The notes beneath the pieces are model-generated. The model did no database searches and was not told the DNA's origin. It was given only the letters and a program-made list of their open reading frames with translations. The position numbers and the translations under genes were made by a program. Positions 1 to 7,260 of a stretch of DNA of 18,087 nucleotides are shown here, piece by piece; the stretch's first letter is position 1, and each line of letters opens with the position of its first letter. Origin of the DNA: Caldithrix sp. (GTDB taxonomy: Bacteria; KSB1; UBA2214; DYKH01); NCBI GenBank assembly GCA_020722685.1, contig DYKH01000105.1, positions 1 through 18,087 on the forward strand, read 5' to 3'.

Positions 1-115
1 GTAATCCTTATAAGACTTCGCTTACCCTGCCGTTGGCAGACTTTTGTTCTTGTGTTCAAAGACGCCTGAATCATAACTCATTTCTAAACCGGCCATAGAC
101 GTTGACACAAGGGTG

Positions 116-1252
116 CTACACTTTCTCAGCATGAACAAGATACTTTAGCAACCGGTCGGACAGGACCTTCACGCCGATGCCGGCTCCCTGAGGAATTTCG
201 ATAAAGCCATCGGCGTCCAGCACCACCGGCGGCTCCACGATGTCTTCCAGGAAATAACGGCTGGTCTCGGAGGTGTCGCCGGGAAGGTTGAAGCCATTGG
301 CAGCTTGCAGATGAATGTTCACAGCCCGACCGATGCCGGTTTCGTCCATGCCGCCGGACCAGACGCCGATTCCATTCGCGGCAGCAAATTGAGCTATGCG
401 CACCGCCTCTTGCAGTCCCCCCACTCTGCCTTGCTTGATGTTGATGATTCGACAGCTTCCCAGAGCAAGGGCTGTTTCGGCGTCCTGCAGGTTGTGTATG
501 GATTCGTCCAGACAAAGCGGGGTTTTCAGACTCTTTTGCAGAATCGAGTGCTGGTAAATATCGCTGTAAGAAAGAGGCTGCTCGATCATCATGAGATTGA
601 ACGCATCGAGCTGCTGAAGATGCGTGGTGTCTTCCAGCCGATAGTCACCGTTGGCATCCACCATCAGCATGATGTGCGGGAAGCGCTCCCGAACCGCTCG
701 CACCCATTCGATGTCTTGGCCGCGTTTGATCTTCATCTTGATGCGGTGGTATTTTTTGGTCACTGCCTCATCCACAGACGAAAGCAATTCCGGAATGGTG
801 TTTTGCAGTCCGATGCTAATCCCGGACATGATTCTCTTCCTTGGCCAACCCAGGAATTCGTGCAGGGGAAGCTCGTTGCGCTTGGCAAACAGATCGATGA
901 GGGCGTTTTCCACCGCGGCTTTGGCCATCTCATGGCCGCGCACCTGGCGGAAGCGATTATCCAATTCGCCAAGCGTGATTTCCGGCTTGACCAAAGGCAG
1001 CAAGAATTCCTTGATAATGTGCCGAGCGGTTCCAACGGTTTCGGAACTGTAGAAAGGATCCGGATCGGCCACGCACTCGCCCCAGGCGGTGATACCGTCA
1101 GCGGAAATCTTCAATAGAAGCGCCTCTTTGTACGCCCAGGTAGCGCTACTGATGGAAAAAGGTTGCACAAAGGGCATCTTGATGATCAGTAGATCCATGC
1201 GCTCGATCTTGCCTATCTTTGCTTCTGCAATATTCATCCAATCGGCTTCCAT
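116..1252 (-). CDS. o-Succinylbenzoate synthase / N-acylamino acid racemase family enzyme (enolase superfamily)
   Basis: A 378-residue member of the muconate-lactonizing subgroup of the enolase superfamily, closest by eye to the OSBS/NSAR family (MenC type 2). An N-terminal capping domain (about 1-145) precedes a (beta/alpha)7-beta barrel. Visible active-site residues are the KxK pair K172/K174, the metal ligands D199 (VDAN), E224 (IEQP) and D249 (LDES), and the opposite general base K273 (NIKQGRVGG). The loop GGMDETGIGRA (300-310) is the family 'GGMxETGxGR' signature, with Asp where Leu or Ile is usual. Family members dehydrate SHCHC to o-succinylbenzoate for menaquinone, or racemise N-acyl amino acids; sequence alone does not separate these. 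No other men genes are in the window, so a racemase or promiscuous role is at least as likely. The first ATG has no clear Shine-Dalgarno; the ATG at 1237 has GGAAG eight bases upstream and may be the true start. Confidence 0.85.
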   Translation of the reverse strand: MEADWMNIAEAKIGKIERMDLLIIKMPFVQPFSISSATWAYKEALLLKISADGITAWGECVADPDPFYSSETVGTARHIIKEFLLPLVKPEITLGELDNRFRQVRGHEMAKAAVENALIDLFAKRNELPLHEFLGWPRKRIMSGISIGLQNTIPELLSSVDEAVTKKYHRIKMKIKRGQDIEWVRAVRERFPHIMLMVDANGDYRLEDTTHLQQLDAFNLMMIEQPLSYSDIYQHSILQKSLKTPLCLDESIHNLQDAETALALGSCRIINIKQGRVGGLQEAVRIAQFAAANGIGVWSGGMDETGIGRAVNIHLQAANGFNLPGDTSETSRYFLEDIVEPPVVLDADGFIEIPQGAGIGVKVLSDRLLKYLVHAEKV

Positions 1253-1552
1253 AATTAGAAACCCAAAATAGAATAGGCCACTTTCAACAAATCAAAACGC
1301 AACAAACCCATTTGCTCAATAGAAGGGCGGCTGGCCGCTACCCGAAGGTTCGTCTTGCCCTCTTGCAATCAGAAATAGTTTTCTGAGGCTCGCTCCCATC
1401 CTATCCAAGGAATGCGCCAAAAACCTTTAGGTGGTGAAAAATATCTCAAGATTTCCCCGCTTTATCAACCTTGGTCGTGCCATATTGCCAGGAGTGCGCT
1501 CTTTTCTGACTGCTGAATTCTGACCGCTGACTCCTTCCATAGCTTCCACGAT
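1253..1552. other. Intergenic region, no gene seen
   Basis: This 300-bp gap lies between the stop of the propeller-transglutaminase gene and the start of the OSBS/NSAR-like gene, both on the minus strand. It holds no convincing ORF, RNA or strong terminator. A low-complexity repeat is at 1505-1534 (listed separately) and a short GCGGC-TG-GCCGC palindrome near 1327-1338. Any promoter for the downstream gene should lie here, but I could not pick a convincing -35/-10 pair. Confidence 0.5.
1505..1534. repeat. Short 'CTGA'-rich tandem-like repeat
   Basis: About 30 bp made of degenerate units of the type TCTGACTGCTGAAT / TCTGACCGCTGACT, centred on the palindrome GAATTC. It sits just after the stop of the propeller-transglutaminase gene. 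It resembles the simple dispersed intergenic repeats built from CTGA words seen in many free-living bacteria. Function unknown. Confidence 0.4.
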
Positions 1553-3151
1553 CTATTTCTTCGTGGCCACCGGTTCCCACTCGCCAAAAGCTTCGATTTC
1601 CACTTTCACTTGCGGGTCACTTTGCCAGGTCTCATTGGAATTATAGTACCAACCCAAATACTCCGAATCGCCGCCGCCTTGCGTGGTGATGAGAAACCGA
1701 TTGGGCAGATTACCGATATTCAAAGCGCGCTCACGCGGCGTGGCCTTATCCCCGCCTTGTGGATCCATCGGAATCCAGCCATAGTTGGGCAAATAGACTT
1801 CCGGCCAGCGGTGAAAGACGTCGTCAAGGCTGGCATCATCGCCGCGCACGACGATGGAGCCGACATAGCGGGCCGGCAATCCCGCGGCCCGGCACAGGGC
1901 GATGAAGCTAAAGGTGTATTCGGAACAAGAACCCGTGCGGCGCTTGAGCACCACCGGCGCTACGTTCCAGCCGCCTTCTAACTTGTATTCCACGTTGAGG
2001 CGCACGTAATCGAAAATCTTGCGGGCAATCCAGTAGGGATTCTTTTCCTCGCCGACGATCTTTTTCGCCAAATCCTGGATGTACGGATCGTCCAACAGGT
2101 ATTTGCTGCCGTTGGTTGTATACAGATCACGAATCTCCTTGGGAATATCAGCCAGCGTCCCGCAGCGATCGGGAAAGATGAAATAGCGAATATCGCTGAT
2201 GGTGGTTTGCACCGTCATCACCGACTGAAGCCGGGACTCTGCCGGCTCGTTTCGATATTGGAAATGCGCAATAGGCTGACCCCAATGGTCCTTGACACTT
2301 TTTCGGTCCTTGGGCGAGAATTGAATGCCGGTAATTTTCTGCTGCGGTTTTTCTTCGGGAATCGCAATGTACACGTCCAGGCTTCGCAGCTTCCCTTGCC
2401 CATAAATTTTGGCCTCATGGGTGAAGGTGACGCTGCAAGAGCGCGGATTGCTCAGTTTGTAGGTTTCCTGATCCTGTCGCACCAGTCGATAGACTTCATC
2501 ATTTTGATAGTCCACATTCAACAGGTTTTGCCCATCCCAGGCCAATCCGCGCGGGTAAGGTCCGGGAGATTTGAGGACGATGATCACCTCACCGTTGCCG
2601 GGATCGATCATGTACAACTCATCCGTCATGCGGTCGCTGCACCAAAGATAAGCGCCATCAAAAGTCAATCCTTGAGGCGACGAGGCCGGCGCAGCAAAAG
2701 ACTGCACCGCCGTGCCATCGTTCATGTCGATCTTCATGATCTGCTTTTCCTGGCTATCGCACACCCACAAGGTGTGGCCGTCCCATGCCAAACCATCGGG
2801 ACTGGAGGAAGGAGCATCGATGGTCTTAAGGATAGTACCATTCTGCGCGTCGACCTGAAAGAGCTTTTTCTGCTTGCCGTCGCCGCACCAGAGGGCATGG
2901 CCGTCCCAGGCCAGACCCAAAGGCCAGAATCCGGGAGAGGGGATTTCAGCAAGCTTTTTGCCGGTCTGCGGATCGATCTTGAACAGCCGATCGGCCTTAT
3001 AGTCCGCTACCCAGAGATACTGACCATCGAAGGTCATGCCGGTGCAAAAACGGCCGGGCGCGGCAAACTTGTTCATAGTTTGACCAGGAAAAGCCAATAA
3101 TCCAGCGAAGTAGAGCAGTAAAAACGAGATGACATAATTTAGCGTTCGCAT
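1553..3151 (-). CDS. Exported beta-propeller / transglutaminase-like fusion protein
   Basis: 532 residues if started at the ATG at 3151, which has GGAAGGAG six bases upstream. A longer in-frame start at 3187 adds 12 residues ahead of the signal peptide and is less likely. Residues 1-25 form a signal peptide (hydrophobic run VISFLLLYFAGLLAF). Residues 30-225 hold five repeats of about 42 residues with the core GL(A/T)(W/F)DGxxLWxxD...(I/V)D..(N/T)G, an NHL/SMP-30-like propeller. Residues 230-360 are a linker. Residues 370-480 are a transglutaminase-like core with the expected triad C409 (GSCSEY), H447 (FHRWPEVY) and D463 (MDPQGGD). Such domains in bacteria act as proteases, peptide ligases or amidases in the periplasm or outside the cell; the propeller probably binds the partner or substrate. 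Function of the fusion is not established. Neighbouring genes do not clarify it. Confidence 0.85.
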   Translation of the reverse strand: MRTLNYVISFLLLYFAGLLAFPGQTMNKFAAPGRFCTGMTFDGQYLWVADYKADRLFKIDPQTGKKLAEIPSPGFWPLGLAWDGHALWCGDGKQKKLFQVDAQNGTILKTIDAPSSSPDGLAWDGHTLWVCDSQEKQIMKIDMNDGTAVQSFAAPASSPQGLTFDGAYLWCSDRMTDELYMIDPGNGEVIIVLKSPGPYPRGLAWDGQNLLNVDYQNDEVYRLVRQDQETYKLSNPRSCSVTFTHEAKIYGQGKLRSLDVYIAIPEEKPQQKITGIQFSPKDRKSVKDHWGQPIAHFQYRNEPAESRLQSVMTVQTTISDIRYFIFPDRCGTLADIPKEIRDLYTTNGSKYLLDDPYIQDLAKKIVGEEKNPYWIARKIFDYVRLNVEYKLEGGWNVAPVVLKRRTGSCSEYTFSFIALCRAAGLPARYVGSIVVRGDDASLDDVFHRWPEVYLPNYGWIPMDPQGGDKATPRERALNIGNLPNRFLITTQGGGDSEYLGWYYNSNETWQSDPQVKVEIEAFGEWEPVATKK

Positions 3152-3187
3152 GATGAACTCCTTCCTTCGGTCTACAAAAGTAAGCAT

Positions 3188-3379
3188 AGAATGAGATTTC
3201 GACGGCTCAAGAGAGTGCTCTCACAAAGGCTTTACTATCTCTCTTGATTGAATATGCACAAAGCACAAGAAACAGATGATGACAGAAATTGTTTTGATAT
3301 TTTCGGCTTTTAGAGTAAATTCACCGCCACCAAGATGGCGTAGATATGAATATTTAAGAAAAAGAAAAGAGAACTACAG
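3188..3379 (+). promoter_or_regulatory. Candidate promoter and small palindrome upstream of the toxin-antitoxin pair
   Basis: This 192-bp gap divides the minus-strand propeller gene from the plus-strand antitoxin. A TTGATA box (3294-3299), 16-bp spacer and TAAATT (3316-3321) form a modest promoter candidate. Just downstream, CGCCA-CCAAGA-TGGCG (3325-3340) is a 5-bp-arm inverted repeat in the right place for an operator bound by the toxin-antitoxin complex. Both calls rest on position and pattern only. Confidence 0.3.
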
Positions 3380-3613
3380 ATGACAGTTGTTCATGCGAGA
3401 TTGATCGGCGAGGAAGCTGTTCTGCCTCGATTAGAATTAGACCAGATCGTCGCAATCGCTCGACAGAGCGAAGAAATTAGAATCGAGATTTTGCAGGATA
3501 CACTGCCTGCAACAGGCATTATGCAGCTTGCCGAAAAAGGTGGAGCTTTCGACTGGCTTGCTGACGAGAAGGAAAGCTATACTGTGCACGACTTGAAGGT
3601 GCGTTACCGATGA
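3380..3613 (+). CDS. Putative antitoxin of a MazF-type pair
   Basis: 77 residues. The N-terminal half is moderately acidic and helical-looking; the C-terminus GGAFDWLADEKESYTVHDLK resembles the toxin-binding tails of short antitoxins found directly before MazF/PemK-like genes. It lacks an obvious AbrB/MazE swapped-hairpin N-terminus, so the DNA-binding fold is unclear. The stop codon overlaps the start of the toxin gene by 4 nt (ATGA), which implies translational coupling. Identification as antitoxin comes mainly from context: size, order before the toxin, overlap and tail composition. Expected role: binds and neutralises the MazF-like ribonuclease and represses its own promoter. Confidence 0.7.
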   Translation: MTVVHARLIGEEAVLPRLELDQIVAIARQSEEIRIEILQDTLPATGIMQLAEKGGAFDWLADEKESYTVHDLKVRYR

Positions 3614-3951
3614 AACGCGGGACATTGGTGCTCGTGCCTTTTCCATTCACTGATCTTTCAGGGCAAAAGCTTCGCCCCGCATTAGTTGTTTCGCGCTCCG
3701 ATAGGCCAGGCAGTGATGTTGTGGTCGCTTTCATAACGAGCTATCGTGACGACTCGCTGTCCCCAACTGACTTGCTCATTACGACAGATCGTGCGGATTT
3801 CAAACTAACCGGTCTGAAAGCAAGTTCGGTCATCAAGCTTGATAAGCTGGTGACCATAGATTCTTCGATCATGCTTGGTGAGCTTGGCCTTTTGTCGCCG
3901 GCTCTACTAGAGCAGGCTAATGAAAAGCTCCGCTATGCATTAGATGTCTAG
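3610..3951 (+). CDS. MazF/PemK-type endoribonuclease toxin
   Basis: 113 residues, the usual size for the PemK/MazF family (COG2337). The N-terminus MKRGTLVLVPFPFTDLSGQK followed by RPALVVS is the hallmark beta-strand and loop of this fold. The conserved Arg of RPAL and the Thr/Ser of the 'AFITS' strand correspond to the RNA-binding and catalytic area. Family members cleave single-stranded mRNA at short specific sequences and stop translation until antitoxin returns. The ATG overlaps the antitoxin stop. The pair lies on the strand opposite to the surrounding genes, as expected of an independently acquired module. Confidence 0.9.
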   Translation: MKRGTLVLVPFPFTDLSGQKLRPALVVSRSDRPGSDVVVAFITSYRDDSLSPTDLLITTDRADFKLTGLKASSVIKLDKLVTIDSSIMLGELGLLSPALLEQANEKLRYALDV

Positions 3952-4170
3952 GAGCCGACGCATTTCGATAGAGTCGTAAGAGGACCACGGCTCGAGCGCT
4001 TTTGAGTTCGAATATTAGCCTTGCGACTTCTTACTCATGTATTCAGTCTCTGTCGATAAGGAAGGCCTTCAATTTTCATTTTGTCGCGCGCAATGATGAG
4101 AATTTTGACTATGAGACATCTGACCCGACAAGACTTATGGCATCGCCTGAGTCATCAAGCAATTTCCCAC
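3952..4170. other. Convergent intergenic region, nothing clear
   Basis: This 219-bp region separates the 3' ends of the plus-strand MazF gene and the minus-strand DASS transporter gene. I see no hairpin followed by a T-run on either strand. A plus-strand reading frame from 4002 into the transporter gene has no Shine-Dalgarno and no recognisable protein pattern, so I do not call it. Confidence 0.4.
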
Positions 4171-5724
4171 CTACATCAACCCCAACAACGGGCATAGAAC
4201 CCGCAGCCCGAAGAATATAACAAAAAAGCTTAAAATATCCAGGATCACGCCGGCACGGATCATTGCAGTGATCGGCACCGCACCCGATCCATAGATGATG
4301 GCGTTGGGAGGCGTAGAGACCGGCAGCATGAAAGCCATGCTGGCGCCGAGACACACACCAATCGTCGGGGGAATGCCGCTCACTCCGGCGCTTTGCGCAA
4401 CGGCAATCATGATCGGTATCAGCATATTGGCCGCGGCGGTATTGGAAGTCATTTCGGTCATCAGGATGGCGAGAAAAATAGCAATGGCGGTGATCGACCA
4501 CAGCGAAGGCACTCCACTAAAAGCAATGAGCTTTTTACCAATCACGTCCGCAAGACCGGTTGAGAACATCATGCCGCCCATCGAGAGCCCGCCGCCAAAA
4601 AGGAGAATCGTACCCCAGTCAATCTTCACTGCTTGCGACCAACTAAGGGTGAAGCGCCGCTCCCGCCAACTAGTCGGCAACACGAACAGCAAAGCGGCCG
4701 CCACCAACGAGGTGACACCTTCAGGAAAATGGCTCTCCCAAAACTTGAATAGCAAGCTCTCCGGTCCCCATAAAGAAGCGATTACTCCAGGAAATATCCA
4801 CAATAAGACGGCAAGTAAAAAAGCGAAAAGCGCATTTCTTTGTCCACTCGTCCAAGGGCCTTGCTGGGCTTTGTTGGCACGTAAAAAATCCACCAACCCC
4901 GGAAACTCTTTCACCCTTGGCGGATGCAGCTTCATCATCATCAGCAACAGCACCAGCCACATGTACAACATGATAGGTACGGCAACCAGCATCCACTGAA
5001 AGAAATGAATCCTCACATGCAGCAATTTGTCAAGCATGCCGATACCGATGAGATTCGGCGGGGTACCCACCGGGGTGCCAATTCCACCTACGGAGGCGGC
5101 GAAGGCCAGCGTCAACAGCAAGCCAACATTAAACCTGCTTGCAGAAGGCACCAACTCAGTCTTTTGTGTTAGCCGACTGATGGCAGAGATAATCCCCAGC
5201 AACACGGGATAAAGCATCGCGGTAGTGGCGCTATTACTAATCCACATGGATATGAGCAAGGGAATGAGCGCTATCGCCACCATCAGACGACCAGGGCTGT
5301 TGCCCACCCAACGCAGCGACAGGATGGCTAGGGCAAAGCGTTGGTCGAGACGCTGCTCGATCATCCCCTGTGCGAGCATAAAACTACCGAGAAAAAGAAA
5401 GATGATGGGATTGGCAAACGGAGCGAAAGCTGCGCTCGCAGTCTCAATGCCAAGAATGACGCACAATACGGGTCCCAAAAGCGCCGTTACCGGAATAGGA
5501 ATGGCTTCGCCTATCCAGTAAACCAGCACAAGACCTACTACCGCAGCCAAATGATGCGCGGTAGGCGTTAAGGCGGGCATAGGTATTAATAAAAGGAAGA
5601 CAAGAAACACCGGGCCTAAAAATAGGCTGATGGTGCGCCGGAGCCGATCAAAGCGTTGTTCAGCAGCGGAGGCCGCTTCGGTGATCATTTCTTGCGGCAT
5701 TGCAGTGACTTGACGAAAGGCCAT
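4171..5724 (-). CDS. DASS-family (SLC13) anion / dicarboxylate transporter
   Basis: 517 residues from the ATG at 5724. A longer frame to 5778 reads back into a palindromic repeat, so its extra 18 codons are unlikely to be coding. The protein is strongly hydrophobic with about 11 or more membrane segments. It carries both family motif pairs: SNSATTA (163-169) with GTPPN (220-224), and SNTAAAN (427-433) with STPPN (470-474). In DASS transporters the two SNT motifs bind carboxylate and the flanking loops bind sodium. Expected function is Na+-coupled uptake of di- or tricarboxylates or similar anions across the inner membrane; sulfate or other anions cannot be excluded. The gene is last in a minus-strand run behind the DUF3748 and amidohydrolase genes, so it may import a substrate or product of that amidohydrolase. 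Confidence 0.9.
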   Translation of the reverse strand: MAFRQVTAMPQEMITEAASAAEQRFDRLRRTISLFLGPVFLVFLLLIPMPALTPTAHHLAAVVGLVLVYWIGEAIPIPVTALLGPVLCVILGIETASAAFAPFANPIIFLFLGSFMLAQGMIEQRLDQRFALAILSLRWVGNSPGRLMVAIALIPLLISMWISNSATTAMLYPVLLGIISAISRLTQKTELVPSASRFNVGLLLTLAFAASVGGIGTPVGTPPNLIGIGMLDKLLHVRIHFFQWMLVAVPIMLYMWLVLLLMMMKLHPPRVKEFPGLVDFLRANKAQQGPWTSGQRNALFAFLLAVLLWIFPGVIASLWGPESLLFKFWESHFPEGVTSLVAAALLFVLPTSWRERRFTLSWSQAVKIDWGTILLFGGGLSMGGMMFSTGLADVIGKKLIAFSGVPSLWSITAIAIFLAILMTEMTSNTAAANMLIPIMIAVAQSAGVSGIPPTIGVCLGASMAFMLPVSTPPNAIIYGSGAVPITAMIRAGVILDILSFFVIFFGLRVLCPLLGLM

Positions 5725-5746
5725 CGTTTCCTTCTTAGCATCTAAG

Positions 5747-5819
5747 CGGTAGGCTATTAGACGGTAGGCTGTGGCCAAGGTAAGTCTAACAGCCTATAGC
5801 GTAAAAGCCTACAGCCTAC
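5747..5819. repeat. Palindromic repeat built from TAGGCT words
   Basis: About 73 bp between the DUF3748 gene and the DASS transporter gene. TAGGCT occurs twice in one orientation (within 5750-5772) and three times in the opposite one (within 5789-5819), so the arms can fold back on each other around a spacer near 5773-5788. It looks like a dispersed intergenic palindrome. Being transcribed just upstream of the transporter start, it could act as a processing or attenuation hairpin, but no T-run follows it. Confidence 0.6.
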
Positions 5820-5874
5820 AGTCCACGCCAGATTATATTCTCCCCGAAGCCGACTGAGAATTCGACTGCTGCAT

Positions 5875-7260
5875 TCACAGCTTTAGCAAAAAGATTTGCT
5901 TCACCATATTTTCTTTCTTCGTTCCGACAAGCTTATTATAGGCTATCAGCTTGCCGTTGTGCGACCAAACCAGATTGGAGGGCGCATGATCGCTTGACTC
6001 GGTCAATCGCATGCTCTCGCCAAAGCGCGCACCGGACGTCACATCGGTTATGAAAATGCTGTTGTCACAAACGTAGCAAATCTGACCTCCATCCGGATGC
6101 CAGCGAACGCCGGTTTGCACGGGTGTGGAATGATGGGTGACCTGTTGCGGCTCGCCGCCCAGTGGAGAGATGAAGAACACCTGGTCGATGCCCAGACTGT
6201 CTTTGGCCAAAAAGGCGAGGCGATCTCCTCGCGGCGAGCAGCGAACCACGCCGCTGCATCCCGGATATTGCCTTTCTGCCGTAAAAGTCAGCCGGCGCTG
6301 CACCGTCCCTTTGGGCGGCATGGGGAAGGTCGTTTCGGTTCCTTCCAGCGGGCCCTCCTCTCCGGGAACGTCGATTCTGTCGGGAATGTCAACGATAAAC
6401 ACCTCCTTGACCGGTTCTCCTTTTGCATTGCGGACGGTGCCGAGAAACGACCGCGCGCGTTGCCAGTTTCCATCCGGTTTTTGATAGCCCCGCATTCCCA
6501 CCCAGCTATCGTCCGCCGCGTGGCTGATTTCATCCGATCCGGGCTGGGGATTGGGAACCACTTTCACCACCAAAACAGAAAACCATTGTCCGTCGTTGTT
6601 TTCACCGCCAGAATCGTGGTCGACAATCACCGGCTTGATGGGCCGCGAAACGCCGATGGTGCGCAGGTTCAAATGTTCGCCAGTGCGATCCTCCAAAGCC
6701 TTCATAATGGCATCGTTGTAGGTATAGCCGATCCACTGGCCGTCCCCGCTCCACTCGTGACGGTGCGTCCCGCCCCGCAGTGCACCCGGGGTAAACGGCG
6801 GAGTGACGTCACGAGCATCCATAAAAATGGGCTGATTCGGCCGGCGGTCATCGACAATGACGCCCGTTCGCCGCCATTGGGCGTATGGACGCCAGGCGTT
6901 ACAACTCGACAAGCCATGGATAAAAATCACCTTGTTCTCCACCGGATTGTAACTGGCGGCTCCTACACCCGGTCCGTATTCGGTTGCGTTTGTTATCTTG
7001 TACAACACCTCCGTTTTGCCCGTTTGGACGTTCACCCGTTCTATGCTTCTGCATCCGCCTATACCGCCGGCCTCGGTGCGCGTATCAAAGACCAACCATT
7101 GATCGTCGGGAGAAAAATTATCGTTATTGTCCAGATCGTGATTCTTGCCAGCATCAAAAGTCAATTGCATCACGGGTTCTCCTGAGGGTTTGCGACAAAA
7201 AGAAAAAACTGAAATGCCAATGAGTACAACAAAAAGACACCTAATTTTGGTCACGACCAT
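5875..7260 (-). CDS. DUF3748 (YidR-like) exported beta-propeller protein
   Basis: 461 residues, recognised by similarity to E. coli YidR (DUF3748), remembered, not searched. Shared blocks include SPDDQWLVFDTR near the start, TPGALRGGTHRHEWS, NPQPGSDEI, and GTETTFPMPPKGTVQRRLTF, in the same order. Residues 1-21 form a signal peptide. Cys22 follows it, but the preceding VFSF does not fit a lipobox well. The rest contains TolB/WD40-type propeller repeats (W..DG..I.Y / SP.GD.LAF). Function of the family is unknown. The start ATG lies inside the end of the amidohydrolase gene (ATGGTCGTGA, 10-nt overlap) and has GGAG eight bases upstream, so translation is probably coupled to it. Confidence 0.85.
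   Translation of the reverse strand: MVVTKIRCLFVVLIGISVFSFCRKPSGEPVMQLTFDAGKNHDLDNNDNFSPDDQWLVFDTRTEAGGIGGCRSIERVNVQTGKTEVLYKITNATEYGPGVGAASYNPVENKVIFIHGLSSCNAWRPYAQWRRTGVIVDDRRPNQPIFMDARDVTPPFTPGALRGGTHRHEWSGDGQWIGYTYNDAIMKALEDRTGEHLNLRTIGVSRPIKPVIVDHDSGGENNDGQWFSVLVVKVVPNPQPGSDEISHAADDSWVGMRGYQKPDGNWQRARSFLGTVRNAKGEPVKEVFIVDIPDRIDVPGEEGPLEGTETTFPMPPKGTVQRRLTFTAERQYPGCSGVVRCSPRGDRLAFLAKDSLGIDQVFFISPLGGEPQQVTHHSTPVQTGVRWHPDGGQICYVCDNSIFITDVTSGARFGESMRLTESSDHAPSNLVWSHNGKLIAYNKLVGTKKENMVKQIFLLKL

Noticed and set aside
305..1117. Long plus-strand reading frame opposite the OSBS/NSAR-like gene
   Set aside because: It is a shadow of the minus-strand enzyme: no recognisable protein, no ribosome site, and every active-site motif is on the other strand.
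4002..4220. 72-codon plus-strand frame after the MazF gene
   Set aside because: No Shine-Dalgarno, runs into the 3' end of the transporter gene, and low-complexity Ser/Thr/Pro ending.
6097..7185. 362-codon plus-strand reading frame opposite the DUF3748 gene
   Set aside because: Composition is rich in His, Arg and Ala with no domain pattern, while the minus strand matches a known family throughout.
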